Source: Micropruina glycogenica (lineage in GTDB: Bacteria > Actinomycetota > Actinomycetes > Propionibacteriales > Propionibacteriaceae). Taken from it: a DNA stretch of 64,000 nt. Position numbers and translations under genes: made by a program. Within the stretch, counting starts at the first letter, position 1, and each line of letters begins with the position of its first letter. This document shows, one piece after another, positions 9,959 to 19,318 of this stretch. Location: positions 1,178,001-1,242,000 of the forward strand of contig NZ_LT985188.1 of assembly GCF_900289045.1 (NCBI RefSeq), read 5' to 3'. Under the pieces are notes generated by a model. The model was given only the letters and a program-made list of their open reading frames with translations. It was not told where the DNA came from and ran no database searches.

Positions 9959-10542
9959 ATGACGACTCGGGTGGGGATCATCGCGTTCGACGACGCCGAG
10001 GTGCCCGACGTGATGGGGCCGTTCGAGGTGTTCGCGGTGGCCGGCCGCCTCAGTTCGCCCTCGGACTTCGACGTGGCCGTTGTGTCAGCCGGTGAGAGCG
10101 AACGGTCACCGTGCGGCACGGCCTGGCCATCACCACCCACGAGGCGTTGGCCGGCGTCGGCGAACTCGACCTGATCGTGGTGGCCGGTGGGGTGACCACG
10201 GGCGCCGAAGCCGACCAGACGCTGCTCGCGTGGTTGCGTGACCGTGCCCCGCACACCCCGCACCTGGCATCGATCTGCACCGGCGCCTTCATTCTGGCTG
10301 AAGCAGGCGTTCTGACCGACCACCGGGTGACCACCCACTGGGAGGATCAGGCCGAACTGGCCCGCCGGTTTCCAGCGCTGACGGTGTTGCCCGACCGGCG
10401 CTGGGTCGACGCAGGGCCGCTGCACACCTCGGGCGGCATCAGCGCGGGCATCGATCTGTCTCTGCATCTGGTGGAGGTTCTCGCCGGCCGTCAGCTGGCC
10501 GAACGCACCGCCCGGCAGATGGAGTACGCGTTCGTCGACTGA
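9959..10542 (+). pseudogene. DJ-1/PfpI (class I glutamine amidotransferase-like) protein, frameshifted
   Basis: Two overlapping frames together make one protein of about 193 residues. The first gives MTTRVGIIAFDDAEVPDVMG and FEVFAVAGRL; the second, picked up near 10108, gives VRHGLAITTHEALAGVGELD, LIVVAGG, LASICTGAFILAEAG with the nucleophile-elbow Cys in ICTGA, then TTHWEDQAELARRFP and HTSGGISAGIDLSLHLVE. That is the typical N-terminal domain of GlxA-like regulators or stand-alone DJ-1/PfpI proteins; no AraC-type HTH follows. A one-base shift near 10108 separates the halves. Either the gene is inactivated or the assembly has an indel; the otherwise perfect conservation of the catalytic segment fits a recent lesion or an error. 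Confidence 0.8.
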
Positions 10543-10554
10543 GGGGTTTGTGCC

Positions 10555-10560
10555 TAGACT
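10555..10560 (+). promoter_or_regulatory. Putative -10 hexamer TAGACT for a leaderless mRNA
   Basis: TAGACT ends seven bases before ATG 10568. This spacing puts the expected transcription start on or next to the start codon, and no ribosome-binding site lies before the ATG, both of which suggest a leaderless transcript. No convincing -35 was seen. Confidence 0.45.
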
Positions 10561-10567
10561 CCGCGCA

Positions 10568-11521
10568 ATGCAGACCTCCACCGGCGACTTCACCCTCACC
10601 ATGGACGAGCTGCGCGCCGTCGCCGGGTTCGCCCTCGGCTGTGCCGCACCCGTGTTGCCGCTGTTCGAGAAGTCGAACCCGACCGATGCTCGTCCCGCCG
10701 CGGCGCTGGCCGCAGCACGACTGTTCGTTGATGGCGCCCCACGGTCGAAACTGCAGCGGGTGGCGGCCGCCGACGCGCACCGGGCGGCGGGTGACGCCAC
10801 CGACGAGGTCGCCCGGCACGCCGCCCTGGCGGCGCGTGACGCAGGGGCCGCGGCCTACCTGCACCCGCTGGCCACGCGCAGCCAGCTGGCGCACATCCTG
10901 GGTGCCGGCGCCCACGCGGCCCGCGCGACCGAACTGGCCCGCGACGACGACCCGGTGGTTGCCGAGTACGTGCTGACCGCCGCCGCCAAGCGGGCCGATC
11001 AGGTGGTCCGTGAGGTACTGAGCCGCTACCCCCGGCCCTCGGCCGGTACGACGCGCATGACGGCCCTGTTGGCACGACTCGACCACCTGATCCTGGCCCC
11101 GCCAAGGCCTGCGCGGGTGGTGGACGACCCGGGCCCGTTCTTTCACGGCACCAGGGCCGACCTGAAGCCGGGTGATCTGCTCACCGCAGGGTGGGCGTCG
11201 AACTACGGCACCCGCCGAGCCGCGAACCACACCTACGTCACGGCCAGCGACGCCGGTGCCCCACTGGCGGCCGCCATGGCTGCGGGCGACGGCGCTCCGC
11301 GGGTCTACCGGGTCGAACCGCTGGGCACGCTCGAAGATGACCCGAACGTCACCGACAAGCGCTTCCCGGGCAACCCGACCCGGTCGTACCGCACCCGCGA
11401 ACCCGTCCGCATCGTCGAAGAGGTGCACGGCTGGACGGCCCCCGACCCGGGCGTGATCGAAAGCATGAAACGCCGCATGGCCGAACTCACCGAGCTTGGC
11501 ATCGAGGCGATGGACGACTGA
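10568..11521 (+). CDS. Immunity-like helical domain fused to rifampin ADP-ribosyltransferase (Arr)
   Basis: A 317-residue two-domain protein. Residues ~191-317 are an Arr domain: FFHGTRADLKPGDLL, HTYVTASDAGAPLAAAMAAG, VYRVEPLGTLEDDPNVTDKR and FPGNPTRSYRTREPVRIVEE follow Arr enzymes closely. Arr transfers ADP-ribose from NAD+ to rifamycins and blocks their binding to RNA polymerase. Residues ~10-155 are an alpha-helical repeat domain (ELRAVAGFALGCAAP, AALAAARLFVDG, ADAHRAAGD, DAGAAAYLHPLATR) resembling proteins annotated as putative immunity proteins. Arr is normally a stand-alone protein of about 140 aa, so the fusion is unusual. Whether the target is a drug or a macromolecule cannot be told from sequence. 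Start at ATG 10568; a GTG at 10550 is possible. Confidence 0.85.
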   Translation: MQTSTGDFTLTMDELRAVAGFALGCAAPVLPLFEKSNPTDARPAAALAAARLFVDGAPRSKLQRVAAADAHRAAGDATDEVARHAALAARDAGAAAYLHPLATRSQLAHILGAGAHAARATELARDDDPVVAEYVLTAAAKRADQVVREVLSRYPRPSAGTTRMTALLARLDHLILAPPRPARVVDDPGPFFHGTRADLKPGDLLTAGWASNYGTRRAANHTYVTASDAGAPLAAAMAAGDGAPRVYRVEPLGTLEDDPNVTDKRFPGNPTRSYRTREPVRIVEEVHGWTAPDPGVIESMKRRMAELTELGIEAMDD

Positions 11522-11528
11522 GCCGCAG

Positions 11529-12404
11529 TCAGCCCTCGGGCGCAGGCAGCGTTCCGGCCCGCCACGAGGCGATGATGAGGCTCGCGATCGAGGCCCAGCC
11601 CGGCAGCAGCACCTCGCCCGACTCTTCGGCGGCCGTCAGTTCAGCCCGGGTGAACCAGCGGGCGTGCTCGATCTCGACGCCGTCCACCACCACGTCGGTG
11701 CCGGTGCTGCGGGCCACGAACCCGAGCATCAGCGACCGCGGAAACGGCCACGGCTGACTGCTGAGGTACCTGACGGCCGACAGTCGCAGGCCACTCTCTT
11801 CGCCAACCTCGCGATGGACGGCCTGCTCCAGCGACTCGCCCGCCGACACGAACCCGGCCAGAATCGACACTCGCCCGGCCGGCCACACCACCTGATGGCC
11901 GAGCAGCAGCCGGTCGTCGCCGTCGAGCACAGCCACGATGATCGCCGGGTCGCTGCGTGGAAAACGGTAGCGGCCGCAGGCCGGGCAATGCCGCACCAGA
12001 CCGGCCTCGGTCACCACCGTCAGCGCACCGCACCGAGCGCAATAGGGCGAGGTGCGGTGCCAGTTCACCAGCGCGACGGCGGTGACGACGAGTTCGCAAT
12101 CGACTGCGTCGAGCGCCGGCATCAGGTCGCGCAGCGACGCCATCGAGTCGGTCTCACCGGCCTCGACGAACACCGCACGGCCTTCAGCAAGGCCCAGTAG
12201 AAAGTGCCGCTGCGGTTCGAACGCGCCCTGTGGGCGGCGCGTCGGCAGCGCCAACACCTCGCCATGCTCGACGCTGACCTGGCCCGCCTCGTCGACCGCC
12301 AACAACAACGCCCTCGTCGACGACCACTGATCGGCCACCCAGTCGTCGTCGCGGCGCAGGTGCTCGCACCGATCGAGTACCCCAGACTCGCTCCACCTGC
12401 TCAT
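11529..12404 (-). CDS. nudC: NAD(+) diphosphatase, NUDIX hydrolase
   Basis: NudC hydrolyses NAD(H) to NMN(H) and AMP and in bacteria can also remove NAD caps from RNA. The 291-aa product has an N-terminal domain, a four-cysteine zinc ribbon (YCARCGA, HCPACGRYRFPR), a NUDIX box (GFVSAGESLEQAVHREVGEE) and the NudC-specific SQPWPFPRSLM motif. It starts nine bases after the adnB stop, so it is the third gene of an adnA-adnB-nudC operon. A similar adn-nudC neighbourhood exists in mycobacteria. All key residues are present. Confidence 0.93.
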   Translation of the reverse strand: MSRWSESGVLDRCEHLRRDDDWVADQWSSTRALLLAVDEAGQVSVEHGEVLALPTRRPQGAFEPQRHFLLGLAEGRAVFVEAGETDSMASLRDLMPALDAVDCELVVTAVALVNWHRTSPYCARCGALTVVTEAGLVRHCPACGRYRFPRSDPAIIVAVLDGDDRLLLGHQVVWPAGRVSILAGFVSAGESLEQAVHREVGEESGLRLSAVRYLSSQPWPFPRSLMLGFVARSTGTDVVVDGVEIEHARWFTRAELTAAEESGEVLLPGWASIASLIIASWRAGTLPAPEG

Positions 12405-12413
12405 GGGCTCAAC

Positions 12414-15400
12414 CTACTGTCGCGGCAACCCCGAGACGGCGGCCGTCCACTGCTGCCGAGGGGGCAGCACCTCGGGCACCACCAGCCGGTCGGCCATGAT
12501 GTCGAAGAACCCCGCCCTGACCCGCTGCACCGGAACGCCGACCAGCTCCGCCCACGCGTGGGCGTAGATGGCCAGCTGAATGGGGTCGGCCCTTGCGATG
12601 TCGCCGGTCTTCCAGTCGACCACCAGGTAGTCGTCACCGGCTGCGAACACGGCGTCGATGCGGCCACGCACCACGGTGCCGGCAACCACCATGCTGAACG
12701 GCACCTCGACCCCCAGGGGACGGCGGGTGGCGAACTGGCCGCGCTCGAACGCGGCACTCATCGCCGCGAAGTGCGGGTCGTCGCTCGGCTCCACCCCCGG
12801 GTCGAACTCGAGGGACGGCGCGAGGGCGAAGCGCTGCTCGAGCCACCGGTGAAACCGAGTGCCCAGCCGCTGGGCCGCGACCGGCCGCTTGGGCATCGGA
12901 CGGCCGGACTCGGTCAGAAAGCCGTCTGGGTCGCGGGTCAACCGCACCAGACCGGTGGCCGACAGGTACGTCGGACTCACCTGAACCGCCGGGTCGAGAG
13001 CCGCGGCGGCCAGCCGTTGCAACTCCGAATCCCACCCCGCCACCTCTGCGCGCTCGTCGACCGTCAGGCCGGACGGCTCGAGCGTGACCAGCAACTCCGA
13101 TGCCGCATCGACCTGCTGCGCCAGCCGCAGGCGCCGCTCGCGCAGGTCTGGATCGCCGACCACCGGCCAGGCCAGGGCCGCCCCGCTGCCGGCCAGCGGG
13201 TTCTCGCCGTCGGGAGCGGGCGCCTCGGCCACCACCGTGCCGTGGGCGGCGATCAGCGGCAGGTAGGGCGAGGCTCGCCGGGGCCGGGTCAACTCACCCT
13301 CCCAGGCGTGTGTCGAGGCAACCAGCAGTTGCTTGGCGCGCGTGACCGCCACGTAGGCCAGTCGGTCTTCGGCGTGCCTGATCTGCTGCTTCAACTCGGC
13401 CGCGTACTGCTTGAACCCGGCATCGGACGCCTCGGCCAGCTGCGGCACGGCGGCTGCGTCACCGCGCAGTCCGGCCGGCAGCACGCCGGCGTTGGTCACC
13501 CAGTTGTCGGTGACCCGATCGCCGGGGAACACGCCCTCTGCCATACCGGGCAGAAACACCGCATGCCACTCCAACCCCTTGGCCCGGTGCACGGTGAGCA
13601 GTTTCACCGAATCGGCGTCGCTGGCCACCGCCTGATCGAGGCCGACGCCGTGTTCGCGCTCGGCGTTCAAGTAGGCCAGCAGCCCGCCGAGCGACGCCTC
13701 ACCGTCGACGTCGCAGTAGGCGGCCACGGCGTCGGTGAAGGCGCCCAGTTGGGCCACGGACGCTCCCGCTGCCGCCAACTCGGCCTCCAAGCCCAACGTG
13801 GTGACCACGCGACGCACCAGGTCGAGCACCGGTTCGCCGGCGTGCGCGCGCAGCCCCGCCAACTCGTGGGCCAGTCGAGAGAACCTACGCCGAGCGGCCG
13901 GGCTGTAGGGCAGGTCGCCCGGGTCGTGCAGTGCTTCGAGCAGGCTCGGCGTGGCGACCGCCTCGGTGCCGGCCAGGGCGCGGCCCAGGTCGTCCACCAG
14001 GTCGCCGGGTCGGGGCACGCGCTGCGCCTGCACCAGCTCCAGGGCGCGCCTGCCCAGCAGTGCCAAATCGCCGATGCCGATCGCCCACCGGGCCGAGGTG
14101 AGCAGCCGAATCGCGGCCGGGTTCGCGCTCACGTCGTCGAGCAGGGCGAGCACCGAGCAGACCTCGACGATCTCGGGCAGCTCCAGCAGCCCGCCCAGGC
14201 CGACGATCTCGACCGGAACGTCACGGCTCAACAGGTCGGTGTACACCGCCGGAATCTGCCCGTTGCGGCGCACCAGCACCGCGATCTCGGCCCAGTTGGC
14301 CACCTCGCCCGCGTCGTGCAGGGCGACGATACGGTCGCCGATGAACCGCACCTCGTCGGGCCAGGTGTCGAATGACGCGATCTCGATGGCACCCGCCGGG
14401 GTACCCGGCGGCGCGGTGAGTTGCAGTTCGTGATCGCCGGCTTTCAGCAGCGGGTCGGCGCGCAACCCGGCCGCCAGGTCGTTGGCGGCGGCCAGAATCA
14501 CCGGACCGGAGCGGCGGTTCACGGTCAGGGCGAACGATGCGGCCGGCAGCCCGTCCGCTGAGGGAAAGTCGTTCGCGAACTGAAGGATGTTGCTGGCCGC
14601 GGCACCCCGCCAACCGTAGATGGCCTGGTGGGGGTCGCCGACGGCGGTGACGGCGTGCCCTCGACCGTGGGAGGCGTCGGGGCCCGAGAACAGGGCCCGC
14701 AGCAACGCCGCCTGCGCAGACGACGTGTCTTGGTATTCGTCGAGCAGCACCACCCTGAACTGCTGCCGCAGCAACTCGCCGACGGCCGGCACCTGCTCGG
14801 CCAGCCGTGCGGCCACCGCCATCTGATCGGCGAACTCCACGTAACCCAGCCGGCGCTTCAGGTCGGCGTAGGCGGTGGTGAGACCGAGCAGTTCGAGCCG
14901 CTGCTCGGTGATGGAGCGGGCATCGCGCACCGACACGTATTCACGCCGAGCCCGGTTGAGCGGCGCCTCGGCCAGCGCGGTGAGAAAATCGCGGGCGTGC
15001 GCACCCACCTCATCGGGGCTCACCAGGTGTGAGGTGAGCTCGGCGTCGAGCTTGAGCAGGCGCTCGACCAGCGTGACCGGCACGAAGCCCGACAGGTGCT
15101 CGAACGGACCCGCCGCGTTGGTCACCACCCGAGCCGCGAGCCGATACCGAGAAGCGCCGGTGATCATCACCGGGTCGCTCTCGACCCCGATGCGCAACCC
15201 GTGCTCGCTGACCAGACGCGCCGCGAACGCGTCGTAGGTGAGCACCAACTGCTCCCCCGCCTCATCGACGCCGTCGACGGCCACGACTCCGGCCCGCTGC
15301 AGTGCGGCGCGCACCCGGGCCGACAGCTCGGCCGCCGCCTTGCGGGTGAAGGTGAGCCCCAGCACCTGCTCGGGCGCCACCTGCCTGCTGCCCACCAGCC

Positions 15401-15557
15401 ACACCACCCGGGCAGCCATCACCGTGGTCTTGCCCGAGCCGGCGCCGGCGATGATCACCCCCGGCTGCAGTGGCGCGGTGATCGCGGCGAGTTGCTGCGC
15501 CGAGAACTGCAACCCCAGCAGGTCGCTGAGTTGATCCGGTGAGGTGAGCACGGTCAC
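12414..15557 (-). CDS. adnB: AdnB-type UvrD-like helicase-nuclease subunit
   Basis: AdnB is the motor and nuclease subunit of the actinobacterial AdnAB end-resection heterodimer. The product is 1,047 aa. Seen are Walker A IIAGAGSGKTTVMAARV near residue 40, VLLDEYQDTSSAQ, AVGDPHQAIYGWRGA, LLTVHRAKGLEW, AYVAVTRAKQLL, and a C-terminal RecB-like nuclease with GTRFHRWLEQ, a GRIDAVFA aspartate and YLVVDWKTGD. The GTG at 15557 overlaps the adnA stop (GTGA) with AGGTGG upstream; longer in-frame starts would reach far into adnA. Helicase and nuclease motifs both look functional. With RecBCD also present, the cell has two resection machines. Confidence 0.92.
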   Translation of the reverse strand: MTVLTSPDQLSDLLGLQFSAQQLAAITAPLQPGVIIAGAGSGKTTVMAARVVWLVGSRQVAPEQVLGLTFTRKAAAELSARVRAALQRAGVVAVDGVDEAGEQLVLTYDAFAARLVSEHGLRIGVESDPVMITGASRYRLAARVVTNAAGPFEHLSGFVPVTLVERLLKLDAELTSHLVSPDEVGAHARDFLTALAEAPLNRARREYVSVRDARSITEQRLELLGLTTAYADLKRRLGYVEFADQMAVAARLAEQVPAVGELLRQQFRVVLLDEYQDTSSAQAALLRALFSGPDASHGRGHAVTAVGDPHQAIYGWRGAAASNILQFANDFPSADGLPAASFALTVNRRSGPVILAAANDLAAGLRADPLLKAGDHELQLTAPPGTPAGAIEIASFDTWPDEVRFIGDRIVALHDAGEVANWAEIAVLVRRNGQIPAVYTDLLSRDVPVEIVGLGGLLELPEIVEVCSVLALLDDVSANPAAIRLLTSARWAIGIGDLALLGRRALELVQAQRVPRPGDLVDDLGRALAGTEAVATPSLLEALHDPGDLPYSPAARRRFSRLAHELAGLRAHAGEPVLDLVRRVVTTLGLEAELAAAGASVAQLGAFTDAVAAYCDVDGEASLGGLLAYLNAEREHGVGLDQAVASDADSVKLLTVHRAKGLEWHAVFLPGMAEGVFPGDRVTDNWVTNAGVLPAGLRGDAAAVPQLAEASDAGFKQYAAELKQQIRHAEDRLAYVAVTRAKQLLVASTHAWEGELTRPRRASPYLPLIAAHGTVVAEAPAPDGENPLAGSGAALAWPVVGDPDLRERRLRLAQQVDAASELLVTLEPSGLTVDERAEVAGWDSELQRLAAAALDPAVQVSPTYLSATGLVRLTRDPDGFLTESGRPMPKRPVAAQRLGTRFHRWLEQRFALAPSLEFDPGVEPSDDPHFAAMSAAFERGQFATRRPLGVEVPFSMVVAGTVVRGRIDAVFAAGDDYLVVDWKTGDIARADPIQLAIYAHAWAELVGVPVQRVRAGFFDIMADRLVVPEVLPPRQQWTAAVSGLPRQ

Positions 15558-18500
15558 GCGACCACCTGCCGTCCGGACGGTTTGGCGGGGCAGCTGGTCT
15601 GAAACGGGCACCACTGGCAGCCCGTGCCCGGTGTAGCGGGGTAGCGCCCCTCACGCACCAGGCCCACCGCCCGCGACAACCGCTCGTGCACCCAGGTGGG
15701 GTACCCGGCGTCCTGCTCGCCCAGGCTGGGCTGCTCGCGCAGCGCGGCCTGGTGAAACTCGCGCGGATAGTCGTCGAGGTCGCTGCCCGCAGCCAGCCGC
15801 AGAAACACCAGGGCGCCGCCCGCACTGTGCGCCCCCGGGCCCGCCACGGCCTCGAAACCGCCGGCCTCGATGGCCAACTGGTACACGCCCAACTGTTCGT
15901 GCGACGCCGCAGCCGAGGCGGTGATGGGCCGCTTGTTGGTCTTGAAGTCGACCACCCGCAGACCGCCGTCGGCGGTACGTTCGAGCCGGTCGACGGTGCC
16001 GACCAACTGCACCGGCGTGCCGTCGACGTCGAGTTGCACGTCGAACGGCACCTCGACCCCGACCACGTCGGCGTGGCTGTTGGTCTGCTGCCAGTTGACG
16101 AACCTGGCCAGCGCGTCTTCGGCCTTGACGCGCTCGGCCGCCGAGAGCCACGACGCCTCGAACGGCAACTCCGACCACACCTCGTCGAGCCGCTCGGACA
16201 GCTCATCGAGGCTCAACTCGTCGTTGCGGGCGTGCTCGGCCAGCACGTGAATCACCGACCCGAGGCTGGCGTTGGCGTTGCGCGGCGGGTCGGCGCGCAC
16301 CTGACGGTTCAGATAGTGCTGGCGCGGGCAGGTCAGCAGCGCGGTCAGCGCCGACGGGCTGAGCCGCACCGGTACCGACGCCGGACGGGCACCGCCGGTG
16401 GGCTCGGCGAGCCCCCACCAGTGCGAGGGGCGGGCCTGCTGCACCAATGGGCGCCCCTGCGCGTCGGTCAGCGCGGCCAACCGCGCCAGCCGCTGCGCCG
16501 CGGCCTCGCGCAGCGCTGCCGAACAGTCGGGGCTGGTGGCCCGGCGCCGCAGTTCGGCCACCAGCGCCGGCAGGGTGAGCGGACGGCTGCTCGGCACGTA
16601 GTCGGTGACCGGCACCCCCAGTTCGGCGATGAACCGCGATGGCTGATTCGCCTCGCCGTCGGAGCCTTGCACCGCGGTGACGATCAGCCGCTGCTGTGCC
16701 CTGCTACAGGCCAGGTGGAACAGTCGGCGTTCGTCGGCCAGGCTCTCGCGGCTGTCGGGCCGGCCCACCAGCCCGTCACTGAGCAGCTCGGCCGGATCGA
16801 GGATCGCCCCGCCCTGGCCGGGTGCCGGCCACAACCCTTCTTGCACCCCGGCGACCACCACCACCGCCCACTCCAGGCCCTTGGCCCGGTGTGCGGTCAA
16901 CAGCCGGACGCCCCGGCCGCGCACCTCGGCCTCGCGGGTGGTGTCGGCGGGAATCTCTTGCGCCGCAACCTCGGCCAGAAAGCCCCGGACGCCACCCGCA
17001 CCCGCCGGCTGCTCGGTGGCGGCTGCGGCGGCGAACAGGGCGATCACCGCGTCGAGGTCGCGGTCGGCCCGCCGCCCGCTCTCACCGCCGTCACGGCTGG
17101 CCCGCTGCAGCCGCTCGGCCCAGTCGGTGCCCGACCACAACGTCCACAACACCTCGGCGGCGCCGTTGCCCGGCACGGTCAGGGTGCGCCCAGCCGCTCC
17201 GAGCAGTCCCGCGAGCGCCCGCAGCGCACCGACCTCGGGTGTCTCGGGCAGCTCAGTCAGTCGCTCGGGCTCGCTGAGCACGTCGGCGATCAACTGACCA
17301 GGCGAGCGGCCCACGATGGCCGACCCGGTGGCCTCGCGTTCTGTTTGCAGCAGCAACCGGCCGACCGTACGCAGCGCCACCGCGTCGAGCCTGCCCAGGG
17401 GCGAGGTGAGCAGCCGCTTGGCCTCGTCGGCGTCGAGTTCGCCGCCGCGCAGCACCACCTCGAGCGCCAACAGCAGCGGACGGACGGCCTGCTCGGCCAG
17501 CAGCGGAATCTCGTCGCCGGCCACCTCGACCGGAATGCCCGCCGCGACCAGGGCCCGCGCGATCGGTGCGATCTGCCGGCGGCCGGAGCGCACCAGAACC
17601 GCCAGATCACCGTGCTCGAAGCCCTCGTCGAGGTGAGCCCGGCGCAACTGCTCGGCGATCAACTGCGCCTGCTCCGATTCCGAGGCACACACGATCGCCT
17701 GCACCTCGGGTGGTGACCCCGGCTCAGCCGCAGTCGGCTCGGGTCGCAAAGCCGCCACGGCCGCATCGCCGAGCACCGGCAGCGGCAGCCGCCGCGCCAC
17801 CCGAGCCGTCGCCGCAGCCAGACCAGCCGTCGCCCGGTGGCTGCCGGGCAGCACCAGCACCGGGGCGGGTTCGCCCTGCGCCGTCGGAAAGGTTGCCGAA
17901 AACTCGGCCAGACCACGGGGGTGCGCCCCACGAAACCGGAACACGACCTGATCGGGGTCGCCGACGGCCAGAATCGGGCCACCCGCAGGCACCAGGGCCC
18001 GCAGCAGACCGATCTGAGCAGGGTCGAGTTCGCCGTATTCGTCGACGATCACCCGCGACACCCGCGCCCGTACCGTGGCGACCAGTGCGGGGTCGGTGAG
18101 CGCGATGCGCGCGCGGTGCACCAGTTCGGCGTAGTCGAGGCTGCCTTCGTGGTCGAGCACGTCGAGGTACTCGGCGAAGAAGCGGCCGACGCTCGCCCAC
18201 TCGGGTCGGTCGGCCGCGGCGCCGAACGCCGTCACGTCGTCGGGGTCGAGGCCGAGCTGCCGCACGCGCGCGATCGCCCCCCGCACCTGCCGCGCGAACG
18301 CACGGGTGCCGATCGCCTGTCGAACGTCGGTCGGCCAGGCCGCCGCCCCTCGTCCGCCGAGTAGCTCGCGCACCCGGAACTCCTGCTCGGGTGCGGTGAG
18401 CAACCGCGGCTCGGGTTGGCCCGGCTCGGCGGCCAGCCGCAGCAGCCACAGGCAGAACGCGTGCATGGTGGTGACCCACGGCGGGCTGACCGTGCGGTTC

Positions 18501-18745
18501 ATGGCGCGTGCCACCCGGTTGCGCAGATCACTGGCCGAGCGGCGCGCGAACGTGAACACCAACGGCTGTGGCCCGTCGGCGGCCCGAGCGTCGAGTTCGA
18601 GAGCCGCGGCCGCCGCGACCACCGTGGTCTTGCCCGACCCCGGCGGACCGATCACCAGCGCGGGGCCACCCCGGTGGCCCTCGACGGCGGCACGCTGTGG
18701 CTCGCTCAGGGCCACGGTGACAGACGTCGCGCCGACTCGTTGCAT
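15554..18745 (-). CDS. adnA: AdnA-type UvrD-like helicase-nuclease subunit
   Basis: Partner of AdnB, 1,063 aa. N-terminal Walker A reads VIGPPGSGKTTVV, followed by VIVDEYGELDPAQIG, AVGDPDQVVFRFRGAHP, LLTAHRAKGLEWAVV and LACSRAQQRLI. The C-terminal nuclease has GSVIHVLAEHARN, a GTVDRLERT aspartate, LRVVDFKTNK and LGVYQLA. Cysteines in CPRQHYLNRQ and in CQWCPFQTSC fit the AddB/AdnA-type 4Fe-4S cluster that pins the nuclease domain. The start is uncertain: ATG 18745 is used here; an in-frame TTG at 18757 sits directly on the G-rich stretch. It heads the adnA-adnB-nudC operon and is divergent from the cold-shock gene. Confidence 0.92.
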   Translation of the reverse strand: MQRVGATSVTVALSEPQRAAVEGHRGGPALVIGPPGSGKTTVVAAAAALELDARAADGPQPLVFTFARRSASDLRNRVARAMNRTVSPPWVTTMHAFCLWLLRLAAEPGQPEPRLLTAPEQEFRVRELLGGRGAAAWPTDVRQAIGTRAFARQVRGAIARVRQLGLDPDDVTAFGAAADRPEWASVGRFFAEYLDVLDHEGSLDYAELVHRARIALTDPALVATVRARVSRVIVDEYGELDPAQIGLLRALVPAGGPILAVGDPDQVVFRFRGAHPRGLAEFSATFPTAQGEPAPVLVLPGSHRATAGLAAATARVARRLPLPVLGDAAVAALRPEPTAAEPGSPPEVQAIVCASESEQAQLIAEQLRRAHLDEGFEHGDLAVLVRSGRRQIAPIARALVAAGIPVEVAGDEIPLLAEQAVRPLLLALEVVLRGGELDADEAKRLLTSPLGRLDAVALRTVGRLLLQTEREATGSAIVGRSPGQLIADVLSEPERLTELPETPEVGALRALAGLLGAAGRTLTVPGNGAAEVLWTLWSGTDWAERLQRASRDGGESGRRADRDLDAVIALFAAAAATEQPAGAGGVRGFLAEVAAQEIPADTTREAEVRGRGVRLLTAHRAKGLEWAVVVVAGVQEGLWPAPGQGGAILDPAELLSDGLVGRPDSRESLADERRLFHLACSRAQQRLIVTAVQGSDGEANQPSRFIAELGVPVTDYVPSSRPLTLPALVAELRRRATSPDCSAALREAAAQRLARLAALTDAQGRPLVQQARPSHWWGLAEPTGGARPASVPVRLSPSALTALLTCPRQHYLNRQVRADPPRNANASLGSVIHVLAEHARNDELSLDELSERLDEVWSELPFEASWLSAAERVKAEDALARFVNWQQTNSHADVVGVEVPFDVQLDVDGTPVQLVGTVDRLERTADGGLRVVDFKTNKRPITASAAASHEQLGVYQLAIEAGGFEAVAGPGAHSAGGALVFLRLAAGSDLDDYPREFHQAALREQPSLGEQDAGYPTWVHERLSRAVGLVREGRYPATPGTGCQWCPFQTSCPAKPSGRQVVA

Positions 18746-18948
18746 GTGGGTATGCAATCACCCGCCACCGACATTTCGCGGACGGCGACACGCGCTTGCT
18801 CGTCACCCGCGTGAGTGACATGTGTCGCAGGAGTGTGACAGGGTTGCAGAACTGCCGCGACGGTGGCCGCAAGCCGCCGGGACAACTCGTTCGGCAGTGT
18901 TCCTGATCCGCCCGAGAGGATCGCACAAGGTAGTAGAAGGAGAGGTTC

Positions 18949-19152
18949 ATGGCGCAGGGAACCGTCAAGTGGTTCAGTGCCGAGAAGGGCTACGGCTTCA
19001 TCGAGGTGGACGGCGGCACGCAAGACGTGTTCGTGCATCACACGGCCATCGACGCACAGGGGTTCCGCACTCTCACCGAGGGTCAAAAGGTGGAGTTCGA
19101 GATCACCAGCGGCCCCAAGGGTCCGCAGGCCGATCAGGTCCGGGGGCTGTGA
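18949..19152 (+). CDS. CspA-family cold-shock protein
   Basis: A 67-residue single cold-shock domain that binds single-stranded RNA and DNA. Both RNA-binding motifs are intact (KGYGFI, and DVFVHHTAI in the RNP-2 position), and the opening [20 protein letters not shown] is the classical family start. AAGGAGAGG lies five bases before the ATG, a very strong ribosome-binding site, suggesting high expression. About 200 bases separate it from divergent adnA; this holds its promoter and 5' leader, but I could not pick a confident -10/-35 there. Confidence 0.95.
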   Translation: MAQGTVKWFSAEKGYGFIEVDGGTQDVFVHHTAIDAQGFRTLTEGQKVEFEITSGPKGPQADQVRGL

Positions 19153-19275
19153 CCTCGGCAGCACCGGCTTCATTCGACGGGCCCCACCACTGCCACTGGC
19201 GGGGCCCGTCGGCGTCTTCAGGCTTCCAGGGTTGTCCCCGACCGCTCCCCACTGCCTGGCCAACCGCCCGCCCGC

Positions 19276-19281
19276 TAGATT
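19276..19281 (+). promoter_or_regulatory. Putative -10 hexamer TAGATT of the telA-kinase operon
   Basis: TAGATT lies 38 bases before the telA start and is the only good TANNNT hexamer in the gap after the cold-shock gene. GAGAGG precedes the start, so this mRNA would have a short leader. No clear -35. It would drive the whole block up to 31033. Confidence 0.4.
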
Positions 19282-19318
19282 GGACGGCACGCCCAACCGA
19301 CCGTTTCGAGAGGTAGTC

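Noticed and set aside
12204-14375. Long plus-strand open frame across nudC and adnB
   Set aside because: Antisense to conserved helicase and NUDIX sequence; low-complexity Arg/His/Gly composition.
18863-19318. Extended N terminus of TelA covering the cold-shock gene
   Set aside because: The cold-shock protein is complete in another frame with a strong ribosome-binding site; TelA homology begins after 19319.
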